Shown: positions 43,701 to 59,591 of the stretch, in pieces
How the letters are laid out: every line of letters begins with the position of its first letter
Numbering within the stretch: the first letter of the stretch is position 1
NCBI GenBank assembly: GCA_013339895.1
Contig: JABACO010000023.1
Coordinates: 1,982,444 to 2,046,443 of the forward strand
Reading direction: 5' to 3'
DNA from: Ephydatia muelleri
Lineage: Eukaryota; Porifera; Demospongiae; Spongillida; Spongillidae
Length of the DNA stretch: 64,000 nt
Translations under genes and position numbers: made by a program
The notes under the pieces: generated by a model
The model's input: the letters and a program-made list of their open reading frames with translations, nothing else
What the model was told of the DNA's origin: nothing
Database searches by the model: none

Positions 43701-45410
43701 TGAAGGAAGAAGGTTAGGTCACACCCCTCTTGTTAGTGCATGTGTGTGTGTACATGTGCCATGTGTGTCTGCTCCTGTTTGCAGATCATGATGACCTACC
43801 ATCAGCTACACCACCAAAGCCACCTCCGGTTAGTTAACCATTCTTCTACTTAATTTTATTGACCAAAAAAGCACTCCCATTTCTTCTCTCCAATGTCCTG
43901 TTTCACTTGCACAATATTGCATGCAACCTCCTCATACCACCTGATGCTCACCTCTTCATACCACCTGATGCTCACCTCCTCATACCACCTGATGCTCACC
44001 TCCTCATCCCACCTGATGCTCACCTCCTCATACCACCTGATGCTCACCTCCTCACGCCACCTGATGCTCACCTCCTCACACCACCTGATGCTCACCTCCT
44101 CATACCACCTGATGCCTCCTCACGCCACCTGATGCTCACCTCCTCACACCACCTGATGCTCACCTCCTCAAACCACCTGATACTCACCTCCCTCATACCA
44201 CCTGATGCTCACCTCCTCATACCACCTGATGCTCACCTCCTCATACCACCTGATCCTCATCTCCTCATACCACCTGATGCTCACCTCCTCATGCCACCTG
44301 TTGCTCACCTCCTACCTGATGCTCACCTCATACCACCTGATGCTCACCTCCTCATACCACCTGATGCTCACCTCCTTATACCACCTGATGCTCACCTCCT
44401 CATACCACCTGATGCTCACTTCCTCATACCACCTGATGCTCATCTCATACCGCCCGATGCTCACCTCCTCATGCCACCTGATGCTCACTTTCTCATACCA
44501 CCTGATGCTCACCTCCTCATACCACCTGATGCTCACCTCCTCATACCACCTGATACTGACCTCCCTCATACCACCTGATGCTCACCTCCTCATACCACCT
44601 AATGCGCACCCCATACCACCTGCTGCTCATCTCATACCACGTGATGCCACCTCCTCCTCATACCACCTGGAATATCCACCCAGAAACCACCCAAGGCCGA
44701 TCACAGTGTGGTGGAGGTTCCAGGAGGATACCTGTTGGTCAAGTCAGCGTCCACTGGAAGCATCTCCAATGCTGTGCTTGCCTCCACCCTGGGTGAGGAA
44801 CTGAGGGGTCAGGAAGCCCATCCTACCCCCACCCTCACTATTACCGCCACCACCAGCACGAGACAACCTACCAAGATGGTATGTGCATGTTCAGTGCGTC
44901 CACGTGCATGGCTGATTTTAACACAGGGTTCTCCCTCTATAGCCACTACTGTCCCGCGCTAAGGTGTTGGAGACTCCGCCTCCTCAGAGGGAGGAGCCAA
45001 ACAAAGAGAGGTGGGTCATGAGGTGTGGCCTCTCACCTACATTCTACAAGTCTAACCTTTCTTATTTTGTTAGTGCCACTATAAGAGTACAAATACAAAA
45101 CCCTGCCAAGGAGGAGGTGAAGAAGGAGAGGTAACGCAACTGTCTGTGTCTTGCCTCATCCTTTCACCCTCCTCCTCGCAACTAGTGCTGTCTTCAGAAA
45201 TAAGCTGGAATTACAGACCAGTATTCAGCAGTATAAAGAAACGAATGCCACCTTGACTGCTATCAACAAAGAATTGGAGACTGCTCTGTTCAAAGTACAT
45301 CATTGTCCTGTATTTGGCCCTTACCTCACCTCACCCTCCTCTTTCCTCAGCTCATTGCAGACAGAATTGATCTACAGCAGAAGTTAGAACTTCTGCAAAA
45401 GCAGCAGTGA
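40795..45410 (+). CDS. REPS-like EH-domain protein (RalBP1-associated Eps family)
   Basis: Nine exons: 40795-41880, 42441-42580, 42702-43712, 43785-43828, 44684-44878, 44943-45010, 45074-45130, 45186-45294, 45351-45410. Exon 1 begins with a charged region and a KDKDKDKD run. One EH domain follows, split by intron 1 (LDPEGGLLSGEKARDFFIQS, LAQIWQLADYNCDSALSEDEF), with an intact calcium-loop pattern and the NPF-pocket Trp. A long proline- and acid-rich region follows, then a terminal coiled coil (LQTSIQQYKETNATLTAINK). REPS proteins link Ral signalling to endocytosis. Exon 1 needs removal of one base among TTTT/CCCCC/AAA at 41643-41655; both the frame change and the splice phase show this. The ATG at 40795 is preferred. 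Confidence 0.8.
41990..42440. repeat. Purine/pyrimidine low-complexity intron
   Basis: Intron 1 of the REPS-like gene is GA-rich, then C/T-rich (CCCTCCCTCCC). No coding signal. Confidence 0.8.
43925..44670. repeat. Intronic minisatellite in REPS-like gene, 24-bp unit
   Basis: About 30 copies of a 24-bp unit (CACCTCCTCATACCACCTGA plus TGCT). The unit is a multiple of three, so it makes long periodic ORFs (IPPDAHLL, EVSIRWYE). It lies wholly inside an intron. Confidence 0.95.
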
Positions 45411-45603
45411 CTCCAACACAAATCATTCTTCAAAAGATTTATTTTTATTTGTTCAGTTTTTGCTATGATGACATTGTATCACAACCAGATGTGTGCGGTA
45501 TACACACACTCTGCCACACCCCCTTCACACCTGACTTTTCCTTCCTGTTTGTTTTGCCCCATCCTTACCAGCATTGTTACACAAACACATTTAAAAAAGA
45601 AAA

Positions 45604-46974
45604 TCATTGTCCTTGCAGCTTTTGGTCACTTCTCATCACCACAGAGGCAGTGCCTAGTCTGGGGAGTAGTTCACACACCTCATCCAGTGTCACTGTCCTG
45701 GTTATAAGCGGTCTGTGAAAGAAAAGGGGAGTGTGAATACATACTAGTCACAGATGAAATACCCAAGGTTGTAGGGTGATCTGCAAGCATGTATGTATGC
45801 ACTAGCTATGCAACACCCTGATGCTCCAAAGGGTACACAAACGTGGGAGTATTAGAGCATGATAAAGGAAAAAAATGCAATTTTGCATAATCATAAAGTT
45901 ATACCATGGATTCGGCTTTTAGCAAGACAATTAGTGAAGCATTCAAACACACGACTTCGATGCAGCAAACATGTTATACTGAGCCAATGCTCTTACAAAT
46001 CACCATTACAAGGTTTTGAATTCTAGATCATATTCCCCTAAATGATGACCATCATCATCATCACTTGTTCCCTCACCTGACAACCAAACCCCATCTTGCT
46101 TTGTAACAGCTATTTACTGGTCAACTAACCACCTTAAAACATACTACAACTGACCAAAAACCAAACCCACACCCTCACATCCTCACACTCACCTCAGTTG
46201 CCTAGACTCCGCCTTCTTCACGATGTCGGTAAGCATGTCAAGCACGGTACCCTGCTCATCACCTGAGAGCAGCCACACTGAGACAAAGAGAAAATGTACA
46301 CTGGCCCCTTTCAGGAAGAGAAGCTGAGAGTCGGGAGGATCTAGTTGGAGGTCGGGTTGAGTGGTGATCCAACACCCGTGAGCAGCTAGACAGCTGATGA
46401 GCTGGTGCTTCGTGGGACAGAGTGTGGTGGGTGGGGCAGATTCATAGCCATGCCGATAGCCTTCGGTCTCCAACTGCTGCCTAAGCAGTGGGGACTCGAT
46501 GATGAAATCGGACAAAGAGTAGGAAGGCTGAACTGTGTGGAGTGGAAAAGCCATGTGAGAATGAGGAGTGGGGTGGGTGGGTGGGTGAAATTGAGAGACA
46601 AAGTTATTAAGCTGACCTCCAGCATCGATGATGCAGTTAACCCCTAGGCCTCCGGTCTCCTGCAGGCACGAAGTCACAAGACTTTTGCAGCTGGAGAGAT
46701 CTATGATCCTGGCTGCAATAAAGTTGTGGAGGAGGGTGGTGGTATGTGAGGAGGAGAAGGGGAAGTGGGAGATGAGGAAGACAGAAGGCAAATGAGAGAG
46801 GAAAGGTCAATCTCACTGTAATCCCACCACAGTAGAACATACTAAGTGAAGGGTATGATTTTGTCAGCAACATGGCTTCATCAGCACTGGTGACCACAGC
46901 AATAACCTGTGTGGTTACATGTTGTACTAATCAGACATGCTGCTGCAACCCACACCCACACCCACACCCACACA

Positions 46975-47046
<72 letters not shown>

Positions 47047-48027
47047 ACCCTCTACAGTACAGCAGAATGACCTTTGTTTCCAATACTTCACACAGCTGCA
47101 CAACGACTTGTCCGTCAGCCTCGAAAAGTAGACCGGAAAGAAAAATTGTGAGAAACAAGACATTACTGTTAAAAAAAAATCACAAACCTAAAGATTGTGC
47201 CCAGACTTACTGAAGCTGCTGAAAGCACCATCACAGTGGTCTTCGGTCCCAGACGAGAGGCGTGGTGATAAAGTGCAGTGTACGCCTTGAGGGCTGGGGC
47301 CAAAATGGCTGCCGCATCAACGTGACTGAGAGACCGAGGCTTAGGGACTGAAGGAAGGAGGAGCAGGATGGGGAGGAGGGAAGTAAAAAGGATAGCGGGA
47401 TCCAAAGGAATGGCTAAAGCACTTGACTGGGACATGGGAAGGGCATGGAGGGTGGTACATAGCTCACCAAGGTTGTATTCTGGCACAATGCAGTATTCTG
47501 CACAGCCTGGAGACTCAGTGTCCAACGGAAGCAACCCTTTGGAGGCAAACCTTCATCATGAAGGGCCGAACATGATCAAACGAAGCTTCGAGTACTGACC
47601 AACCACGTCTTGGCTAACTAGGAGGCGCTGTACTGCTGACCCGACTACGAGGGACGGTAAACAGATTTATGCCTCGAGCGGGAGGTCAAGAATAAATGTA
47701 CCTCTTGTTACGGTTCCTGATATTTCGAAACCAACAGGAAGTTGTGCGATGTTGGGTAACAGTTCGCAAAAGGTCTGGTTTGGTGGACGCGTTGTGGAGT
47801 GCTCAAATCACATGCCTGATATTACCTTGGTGTCGATCCTGCGTAAGGCGCAAGCTTTGACCTGAATTAGCACGTCATACTCTCCCAGATCCGAAAGGAT
47901 CACCTGCACATTGTCTGCTCTCAAAGAAGATTGGGCAGCTCAAATACCATCTCACGTGCTCCTCCAGTCTAGGTACCAGTTTCTTTCGGCCTTCGCAGGA
48001 AACATATGACAAGTACACACCGCGCAT
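45604..48027 (-). CDS. CRYZL1: Quinone oxidoreductase-like protein 1
   Basis: Exons: 48027-47977, ~47918-47826, 47774-47702, 47644-47600, 47536-47468, 47347-47211, 47119-47072, 46906-46843, 46712-46617, 46532-46193, 45712-45604. Phases agree from exon 3 on. CRYZL1-type stretches: MRGVYLSY, IQVKACALRRIDTK, LPVGFEISGTV, LPLDTESPGCAEYCIVPEYN, LKAYTALYHH, SCLQETGGLGVNCIIDAGG, CWITTQPDLQLDPPDSQLLF. It belongs to the medium-chain dehydrogenase superfamily without the zinc-site residues; the substrate is unknown. Exons 1 and 2 do not join in phase as read, so one of their boundaries or one base is wrong. A (CA)n tract sits at about 46975-47045. Confidence 0.9.
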
Positions 48028-48191
48028 CTTGAAGAATCAAAGATGAGCATTATGCAATCATATTCAAATCAAAGCCACGGCGCTTGTCACGTGCGAATCT
48101 ACTTCTCTGCGTGTCATTGGTGGAAGACACGTGCGCCTTTCCCACACTTTTTTAACTTTTGGTAGTAGGAGGAAATTTGTACAACTCTAAT
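48028..48191. promoter_or_regulatory. 164-bp bidirectional promoter, CRYZL1 / RBBP4
   Basis: Outward-facing start codons 164 bp apart. It includes two CACGTG-containing or CACGTG-like strings (GTCACGTGCG, ACACGTGCG). Confidence 0.5.
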
Positions 48192-51557
<3,366 letters not shown>

Positions 51558-51823
51558 TCTACGCCATTCCCGTCCCAGGTCACTGTACGAACAACAGATG
51601 CTGTTGTATATGTAATACAGTTCTTTTCTCTGCATATATGTATGTTCTTATTAACGCCCTTTTGATTAACTTCACGTCACTTTTCATTACGAACCCATGA
51701 ACAAAAGTGTTGCTTAAAATAAATGTGTTATATATATCTTTGCAGCTGCTGTACAATAGTGTATAAATTTGTACCAGACAAATTTGAGTTTAAAAAAGGG
51801 AGGGAAGCAAAGTTGTGGGTGTT

Positions 51824-54800
51824 TCAAACAAGTGTGTGTGCACGTGGAGTAACCTCCAGATCTTTGACTCGGGTTCCCATTCTCATCGTCCTCTGAGAAG
51901 AACGTCCTTGGCACTGCCTCTGGATCTCACACAGTTGGTGCTGATACTCTAGCTCAATGGCTGCTACCTTCGCCTCAGCCTTCTCGTTGAAGTGCTGTGT
52001 CATCCTGACGTGGTACTCGTGGAGCCGCTGGTTGATCATTTGTCTGGTCGCCTCACTCAGTTCATTGCACTGCTCAAGTGTCCTTGTGGGAGACAAGTTG
52101 GGAACATGAGACTCTTCCCCGCATCTTTCCCTCCACTGGTTGGAACCCCCTTTTAGTCCACCTTTGACCTTTGGAGGGTTGGGTTCGTTGTTCCCATTTA
52201 GTGTCGGCAGGGGGCTGTCTATGTCGCTTTCGCTGTCCCCACTAAGGCACTGCTTAACCTCTTTGCCAGCACCTGCAGACGTGGTGGTGCACATTTGCAG
52301 TTTGGGCGGCACTCCCTCCTCGTCGCCATTAGGCCCGTGCCAACTCCGGCGTCTCTGGAGAGTGCTGGTGTTGGGCTGTGGGGTGTGGCACTGGGGCTGT
52401 GGGGTGTGGCATTGGGACTGTAGGGTGTGGTGCTGGCTGTTCCTTTTCTGTTCCTGGACTAGCCTTCGCTGGTAACGCTTCTCGAGCTGTGCCAGCCGAA
52501 TCTGGAAGGCCTGCCTCATGGTTTCCAGCTCCTCCTGCAGGTATCGATCCACCTGGGACTTGGCATCTCCGTCAGGGGTGTGCTGGAAAACAGGCAAATT
52601 ACAGTTTGCGTCAAACTGCAGCCGAGCAAACACATCTGACGAATAGCATTCCTTTTAAGGGCATTAAGGCAAACCCTTCAAGGTGCCTGCGCCAGTGGCT
52701 AGTTTGAAACCTTAAAAGATAACATACCTGAGCAAGAATTCCCTTGGTAGGAGTCTTTGAAGACGGCTCATGCTTGGTGCAAAGTTGAACAGGGGATGTG
52801 CATATTATAGCTACATGTGATAAGTTACAGAAGAGTTAGAGGTCAACAAGGAGGATGATTGTATAGAGAGAGGATAGGTGAGGGTTGGGAAGGGAGGGTG
52901 TGTCAGCAACAGATGGGGAGTTGAGGAAGAAGATTGTCAATAGTTTGCCTTGTTCCAATGAGAACGGGTAACTGACCTCGTCTTGGCCGCACCTTGGATC
53001 CACGAGACCTCAGCATGGTTGAAGTGATTCTGGAAGTGAATGTAACACACCTTTTTTAGAAACTACTGTTGTTGTCAAACATTGCCACACCCACTGCTAA
53101 GGTCACCGCCTCTTGTACCCCACCCTTGACGTCCAAACAAGGACCTCACCACTCCTAAACACAAAAACATCCACCATTCTCACATACACATATCACCCAT
53201 CCACAGGTTGTGCACACATGATTACCTCTCATACATCCACCACTCTTATGTGAACATATCCACCCTCCTCACATCACTTCTCTCACATCACCTCTCCTCA
53301 CATCACTTCTCTCACATCACCTCTCCTCACATCCACCGCCGCCACCGCCGCACAGCACCGCGCCGCACAGCACCGCGCCGCACAGCCACCGCGCCGACAG
53401 CCACCGCCGCACAGCCACCGCGCCGCACAGCACCGCGCCGCACACCCGCCGCACAGCAGCGGCCGCACAGCCACCGCGCCGCACAGCCACCGCCGCACAG
53501 CCACCGGGCCGCACAGCCACCGCGGCACAGCCACCGCCGCACAGCCACCGCGCCGCACAGCACCGCGGCGCACAGCACGCCGCACAGAAGCGGCCGCACA
53601 GCCACCGCCGCACAGCCACCGCGCCGCACACCCACGGCGCACAGCCAGCGCCGCACAGCCACCGGGCCGCACAGCCACCGCGGCACAGCCACCGCCGCAC
53701 AGCCACCGCCGCAGCACCGCGGCGCACAGCCACCGCCGCACAGAAGCGGCCGCACAGCCACCGCCGCACAGCCACCGCGCCGCACACCCACGGCGCCGCA
53801 CAGCCAGCGCCGCACAGCCACCGCCGCACAGCCCGCACAGCCACCGCCGCACCACCGCCGCACACACCCTCACAGCCACCGCCGCACAGCCACCGCCTCA
53901 CAGCCACCGCCACATCCACCGCCGCACACACCCCACAGCCACCGCCTCACATCCACCTCCTCACATCCACCTCCTCACATCCACCGCCTCATGTCCACCT
54001 CCTCACATCATCTCCTCACACCACTCCTCACGTCCCCCTCTCCTCACATCACTCTCCTCACATCCACCTCCTCACATCACCTTACCTCACATCTACCTCC
54101 TTCACCATTCACCACACTCACATCACCTCCTCACATCCATCACACTTCTCACATCCACCACATACAGGTCCCCAGCTCCAGTTTTCGCATTAGCATTTGA
54201 TCTTGCGTTGCACTCCAAATTGGACATCTCGCTCAATGAAGCCATGTACACATAGCCGTCCTTGTCTGCAGGTGACCTTGGAGACAGGCTCTCATACTGG
54301 TGACAACCACCGAAGCAGTCTCCTCCCTTATCATGGCCTTCATCTTTGGAATCCAGTGCCTTGTGGGGAGGTGATGTAGGGTTGGAGTCCAGTGCCTTGT
54401 GGGGAGTTGATGTAGGGTTATCCACTCGTGGTTCCAAGATGTCATAGTTGGAGGTAGCTGGAGGAGTACACCCTTCCCTGGTGGATTTGAGGAACACTTT
54501 GGCAGGTAGGCGGGGTGTGTTGTTGCTGGACAGGTCCTGCGGAGGGCTCATGGAGCCACTCCTTGGAGGCTGTGGCGGCTGGAACTTGTAGCCAGGGCCG
54601 TGACACTCCTGCTCAATCTCGGTGAGCAGCTGCTCGATGTTGGGGGAAGTGCTCCTCTTGGTTTGCGTGGGAGTTGCGATGTCATCTGGTTGACATGGTG
54701 ACATAGAATACCTCTGCAAAGGGGCATGGGGGAAGGAAGAGGGGGAGATCATGAAGGTAAAATGCAGAATTTATTATATACAGACACAGTACAAGGTGAG

Positions 54801-56229
54801 CAAATGAGTGTAGGGATATGTGTGAATGCATGTGTGAAATCAAGTAGTCATCAAGCAATGGTGTAAGAGGAAAGTAAAAGATCTTTACATACCTCAGCAT
54901 GGAGACGGATGTCAAGGGGGTACGAATGCTTTCTGCAAAATGGCCTCTCGTGAGTCACACTCAGGTTTTAGCTCATTCACTCACTTAGTTGTGTCTTCCT
55001 TGTTCACACGCATCACCATTGGACTAGAGACACTGGAACTTCGCATGAACGGCTTTGGTGCCTTTAAAAAAATAAAATAAAAAAGAACAGCCCACCCACA
55101 TGGAATTACTGTGTTGACATTCTTTAATGTCATATACTACAACCTTAGGTCACCCACTACAACCTTAGGTCACCTAATGAACACACTACCATGTATGAAG
55201 TGACGATGCAGTGTTCACTTACATCATGTCCGCTTGCTTGTGAAGATTGCAGAAAGCAATCACTGTTCTTAAATTTCTGTGGCATGAGGGGGGGCGGGGG
55301 CGGGGGGGGGGGCGGGGGGCGGGGGGCGGGAGGGAGGAAACGGGATTAGAGAACAAGGAAGACGTAATTGTGTCACCAGTCACTTTTTCCCTACACAGAC
55401 GTCGTGTACTGTTACTGTAACATCATACCCCCGCAACATGTCCGTACCATCACACTCCCACTCATCCTTGCGGCTAAATCAATTCACTTGCCGCCACGTC
55501 CACTCAACACCTCGAATTGCGTCTTACTGCAGCTAATTACAAACCTGTGTTGCAGCTTGTAAAAGTTTAACGACGTCACTGAACCCTCCACTTCCCGCAT
55601 ACTCCACGGGCAGTACACCTTTCTGCAATAAAATAACATCAGGCAGGTGCACGATTATTATAATTATAAAAAAGGGTGGGTGAGATATGGCAGGGCAGGA
55701 GGTGGGTTCCGGAGCTGCCTATCTACGCTAGACACTTACTTCATTTCTGAGGTAAGGGTTTGCTCCTTTGCTGATCAATGCCTTGGCGCTTTCAATGTTA
55801 CCCAGTTTAGCAGCTATGTGCAGTGCGGTGTTCTCGTCCTGTTGGAATACAACCGAACAAATGTTATCACTGTTTAGAAGCGTGGTGCGTCTGCTGACCT
55901 TGCCCCGCATGTTGACGTCCATCTTCGTCCCAGCCAAGGTGGTTATTACATTCGGATGGTCGTACTTTGCCGCCAGGTGCAAGGCACTTTCGCCATGCTT
56001 TTTTTTTTTCAATGTTGAATAAGAAATGGTAGAAAGTAAGGTATGTAGATATGCACACAAAGGATGCAGTTAATGAGATATCGAGGGAACCTTGGCTTCT
56101 GTAACAGCCAGATCATTCGCCATGCTACGTATGGGGTGTGTACGCGCATCATACATAGCGCCAAGTGGCATTAACATTAGCGGCAGTATGACTTTTGGAA
56201 GTATACCCACACGCACGCACGCACGCACG

Positions 56230-56296
<67 letters not shown>

Positions 56297-56331
56297 GCAC
56301 ACACGCACGCACGCACACACACACACACACG

Positions 56332-56376
<45 letters not shown>

Positions 56377-56733
56377 CTCGTTGAGAAGGGCTGGGTCTGC
56401 CTGCCATTTCAGTAGAGTTTTTACAACTTTTGCGTGTCCGTTTTGACTCGCTAAATGCAGCGGCGTGAATCCGGTACTGTTGATACTGTCCACAAAGCAG
56501 AACGATTTGAGCAGTAGCTTGACTATATCGCTGTTTCCATTCCACGCAGCTTCATGCAGAGCAGTGTTTCCAAACTAAAAACGGAGGCGACCAAAACATA
56601 CTGACCGCCAACCCGCATGAGTGAACGTGAATACCTTGTCTTTGGCGAAAAGCGCTCCACGCGATAGCAGCTTTCGCACTTCCTTCGTATCGCCCGTCTT
56701 AGCAGCGCTGATCAGTTTTTCCGAAAGACTCAT
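51824..56733 (-). CDS. Ankyrin-repeat/coiled-coil protein, ANKRD6 (diversin)-like
   Basis: Twelve exons: 56733-56635, 56574-56377, 55997-55899, 55838-55740, 55622-55545, 55276-55223, 55061-54985, 54932-54893, 54713-54166, 53029-52977, 52810-52728, 52582-51824; phases agree, about 728 residues. It starts [20 protein letters not shown], followed by ankyrin repeats ([80 protein letters not shown]). Several repeats are coded by 99-bp exons, one repeat each. The carboxy third has coiled coils ([40 protein letters not shown]). Vertebrate diversin works in Wnt/planar-polarity signalling at centrosomes; the ANKRD6 assignment is based on layout, the start motif and length. Confidence 0.7.
53330..54165. 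repeat. GC-rich intronic minisatellite (CACAGCCACCGCCG-type)
   Basis: From about 53330 to 53950, a CG-dense array of CACCGCCGCACAGC-type units with GCGGCCGCACAG variants. It grades into CTCCTCACATCCAC units to about 54160. It fills the ANKRD6-like intron 53030-54165 and keeps long ORFs open on both strands, which I do not regard as coding. Confidence 0.92.
55288..55336. repeat. G-rich tract
   Basis: GGGGGGCGGGGGCGGGG-type run in an ANKRD6-like intron; a potential G-quadruplex on the plus strand. Confidence 0.85.
56205..56374. repeat. (CA)n/(GCAC)n microsatellite
   Basis: A compound CA and GCAC run in an ANKRD6-like intron, just downstream (in gene sense) of the donor at 56376. Confidence 0.95.
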
Positions 56734-57750
56734 TGCCGACAAACGAAACGCTACACCGCTCGTGTGCACTTGTCGTTTATCCCGCGGACGTCCCGGTGCA
56801 GATGACGTAACGTAAGGCGGATGGGTCTGAGGCCGAGGTTACGTGTTTGTTTGGGCGGGCCGTGAGTTGTGTGCCGTTGGCCAAAGGCGTTGCATTTAGA
56901 TAGAATGTTTGTTTCTTTGATGTGGAACTCTAATAGTCAGGACAAAGAACTTGGACGTTACACACGTAAATTTCGCACATCTGTGTTCTTCGTGTCGACT
57001 CCGTGGATAGTAACTTAACTGAAAACAGGCAATGCTGTATAATTATGTAATGATACACACCATGTCAGCTTCCTTGCCACAGCTCGCAAATCGAACCACC
57101 TCAAGACCTACTGTAATCCGTGCTAGTCAGTGTGATGAAGACGCAAGACATTTGTTCGGGATATGAGGTTGCATTGGGTGGCAGGCCCTCGCAATAACTG
57201 TTCCTTATCAGACGAGTTATCCTATATAATGACGGTATGACAATCAACCCTCCTCCCTTCTCCCCACTTCACACACAAGGGGGAAAGGAAATGGGTCAAA
57301 AGCATAATTCCCTCCTCTTGACTGTCACTCTCCTCCAAAAATAAAAGAAGTGATAAAGCTGTGCCATGATGATGATGATGAGTACATTACATTGCTGTGT
57401 AGGGTTATGGAGATGAGCATTTGTTTGTTTGGCTCCATTCTGACCCATCAGCACAGCTAGAAACTATGATTCATGAAGAATTAATGCTATATCGCATCTT
57501 CCTTCAACTTGACTATAGCACCTGTTCTTGCATAGTAATTTTTGTTTACATTTTGCAATTACAGCAGCCATTTATAATAAATGCAGTCCAATTGCAACTA
57601 GTTGACAACCAGCTGTTCAACACTAATTACTTAATGAGTACATTCTGCTGACTACATACACGTGAGGGTAGGTTTATTTATCTACTGTGCCAACGTTTCA
57701 GGTTACTTCACAATCCAATCCTTCCAGACTGAAAATTTAGGTAACCTTCC

Positions 57751-57829
<79 letters not shown>

Positions 57830-57952
57830 CACACAATCATTGACCCAAAACATGACTGTAATGTAACCATTGTGAACTCCGATAATATTTTAGAGGAATG
57901 ACACACAGGGGTTATCCAAGCAAGGGGACAAACATAATGCTGCAACAACTGA
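56734..57952. other. Intergenic, ANKRD6-like 5' end / MTF-1-like 3' end
   Basis: About 1.2 kb between two minus-strand genes. It holds a (CA)n run at about 57754-57830 and no recognised gene. The part near 56734 should carry the ANKRD6-like promoter. Confidence 0.5.
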
Positions 57953-59363
57953 TCAATGTGGGTTCTTGCAGGAGCAGGCAACCTGGCAAGTACAGCAGTT
58001 GCAGCAGCCCATGCCGCCACAGCAACCTGAGCCACACCCACTGCCATCGTTGGACTCGCAGCAACCTGATGCCGGGGGAGGGTCAGTCTGACACCCCTGA
58101 TCAACCTGCTGGGGTATAACCATCATTTCCCCTTCCCACAGAGGCTCAAGGAGGTCGCCTGGGTAGTCGTGTAGACTGGGGACCTGTTCATGCAGGAAGC
58201 TTGCCATGTCAATGGACGGCCTCCCAGGGTCCTCACCGTAAGGTGAGGACACCGAAAGCAGCGCGGGGGCAACCTCAGGCATGACAGAAGTGTCGCCAAA
58301 GAGATCACATGATGCTATATGTTGCTCACTGTCTGTGCTTCCCTGAACACTTGGAATGGTGTTGGTGTGCATAGCCATGGTGACGCTGGACACATCGGGC
58401 TTGATGGAGGACATTACATGGCCGTCAAAAATGACCTGGGCACTGGATGCAGAGAGGGCCTGGGCAACAGTGGCAGCTTGTGTACCGGCGATGGCCTGGG
58501 CACTAGAGATGAGTGTCTGCAGCGTACCGCTTTCAGTCCACTGTTGAATCGTCTTCAATGCCTGAATCACCTCCACCGTCAGCCCAGGGACAGCAGGAGG
58601 GGCGTACGGACCAGCAACACCCGTCAGGCTGGCTCCACTACTGCTAAGGCCCGTAGTTCTTATGGCATCACCCAAACTGCTGCTGCTGCTGTGTTCAACT
58701 TCCATCCCTGTCATGAAGGAGTTAAGCAGCTCCTGACACTCAGACGTGCTGGCACCACTGCCCTGCATCGACAAGAGGTTGTCCAGCGCGGTTCTGGCGT
58801 GCACCTCGGCCAAATGCGCTTGCAGCTGCTCGCGAGTCACGAAAGCGCTGGTGCAACCCCCTTGCCCGCACGATATCTTTACCGCCTTACTCGTGTGGGT
58901 CTGCACGTGATTCTTCAGGTGGTGAGGAGCTGCGAACCTTTTCCCGCAGCCGTTCTCCGTGCACGGGTAGGGGCGCTCTCCCGTGTGCTTGCGCACGTGC
59001 TTTCTAAGGTCGCTACGCGTCGTAAACTGTTTGCTGCAGCTGTCGTATTGGCATGGGAACGTGTTGCCCGTGTGAACACGTTTGTGAGCGTTGAGGCGAT
59101 ACAGAGTGTTGAAGGCCTTGTCACAGCCCTCTTCCGAACACGAATACGGTCTTTCCCCGGTGTGGACCCGTCTGTGGACTTTGAGACTGTATGAGGACAG
59201 GAACGCCTTGTCGCAGCCATTGAAGTCACATTGATGCTGAAATTTCCCCTCATGCGCCTTCAAGTGGGTCTTCAAGTTGCCCATAGTCGTATACGCACGG
59301 TCACAGCCATCGTAGACGCACTCGTACTTTCTTTCGTTGGCCTTGTCACCGTCATCCCACTGG
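57953..59363 (-). CDS. MTF1: MTF-1-like metal-responsive transcription factor (5' exon not found)
   Basis: One large 3' exon, 59363-57953, opened by an acceptor (CTGTACAG). It encodes six C2H2 fingers: YECVYDGCDRAYTTMGNLKT, CDFNGCDKAFLSSYSLKVH, CSEEGCDKAFNTLYRLNAH, CQYDSCSKQFTTRSDLRKH, CTENGCGKRFAAPHHLKNH, CGQGGCTSAFVTREQLQAH. The finger number, the DKAFNTLYRLNAHKRVHTG finger and the short linkers match MTF-1. A Ser/Thr/Ala-rich region follows, then a cysteine-dense carboxy end (CGSGCCGGMGCCNCCTCQVA, then CSCKNPH). MTF-1 binds metal-response elements and induces metallothioneins on zinc or cadmium stress. No ATG precedes the first finger in this exon, so at least one upstream exon is missing. 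Confidence 0.87.
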
Positions 59364-59591
59364 CTGTACAGACGAGGCCAATAAACCTTCCATTAGACAC
59401 TCATCACAGCCTCAGAGTATATCCCTCACACTTCGCATTCCAACCCGGTCAACCCATTTAGACCATAGCCTTACCTCAAATCCCTCAAAGTGGAAGAGCC
59501 AACCAAGTTTGACCCAACCGTCATCGTGATCAAATACATGACGCAATTAGAAATCCTCGTCCCCCCTCCTTTCAACCTTCCGGCGCGAATC

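Noticed and set aside
43856-44804. Periodic ORFs with IPPDAHLL or EVSIRWYE units
   Set aside because: The 24-bp minisatellite is a multiple of three; it lies between two in-phase REPS-like exons.
53208-54200. His/Arg/Pro-rich (+) and Cys/Gly/Ala-rich (-) long ORFs
   Set aside because: Translation of the CG-dense minisatellite in an ANKRD6-like intron; no codon structure beyond the repeat.
58319-59194. 291-codon plus-strand ORF opposite the MTF-1-like exon
   Set aside because: Antisense shadow of a zinc-finger coding exon; no recognisable domain.
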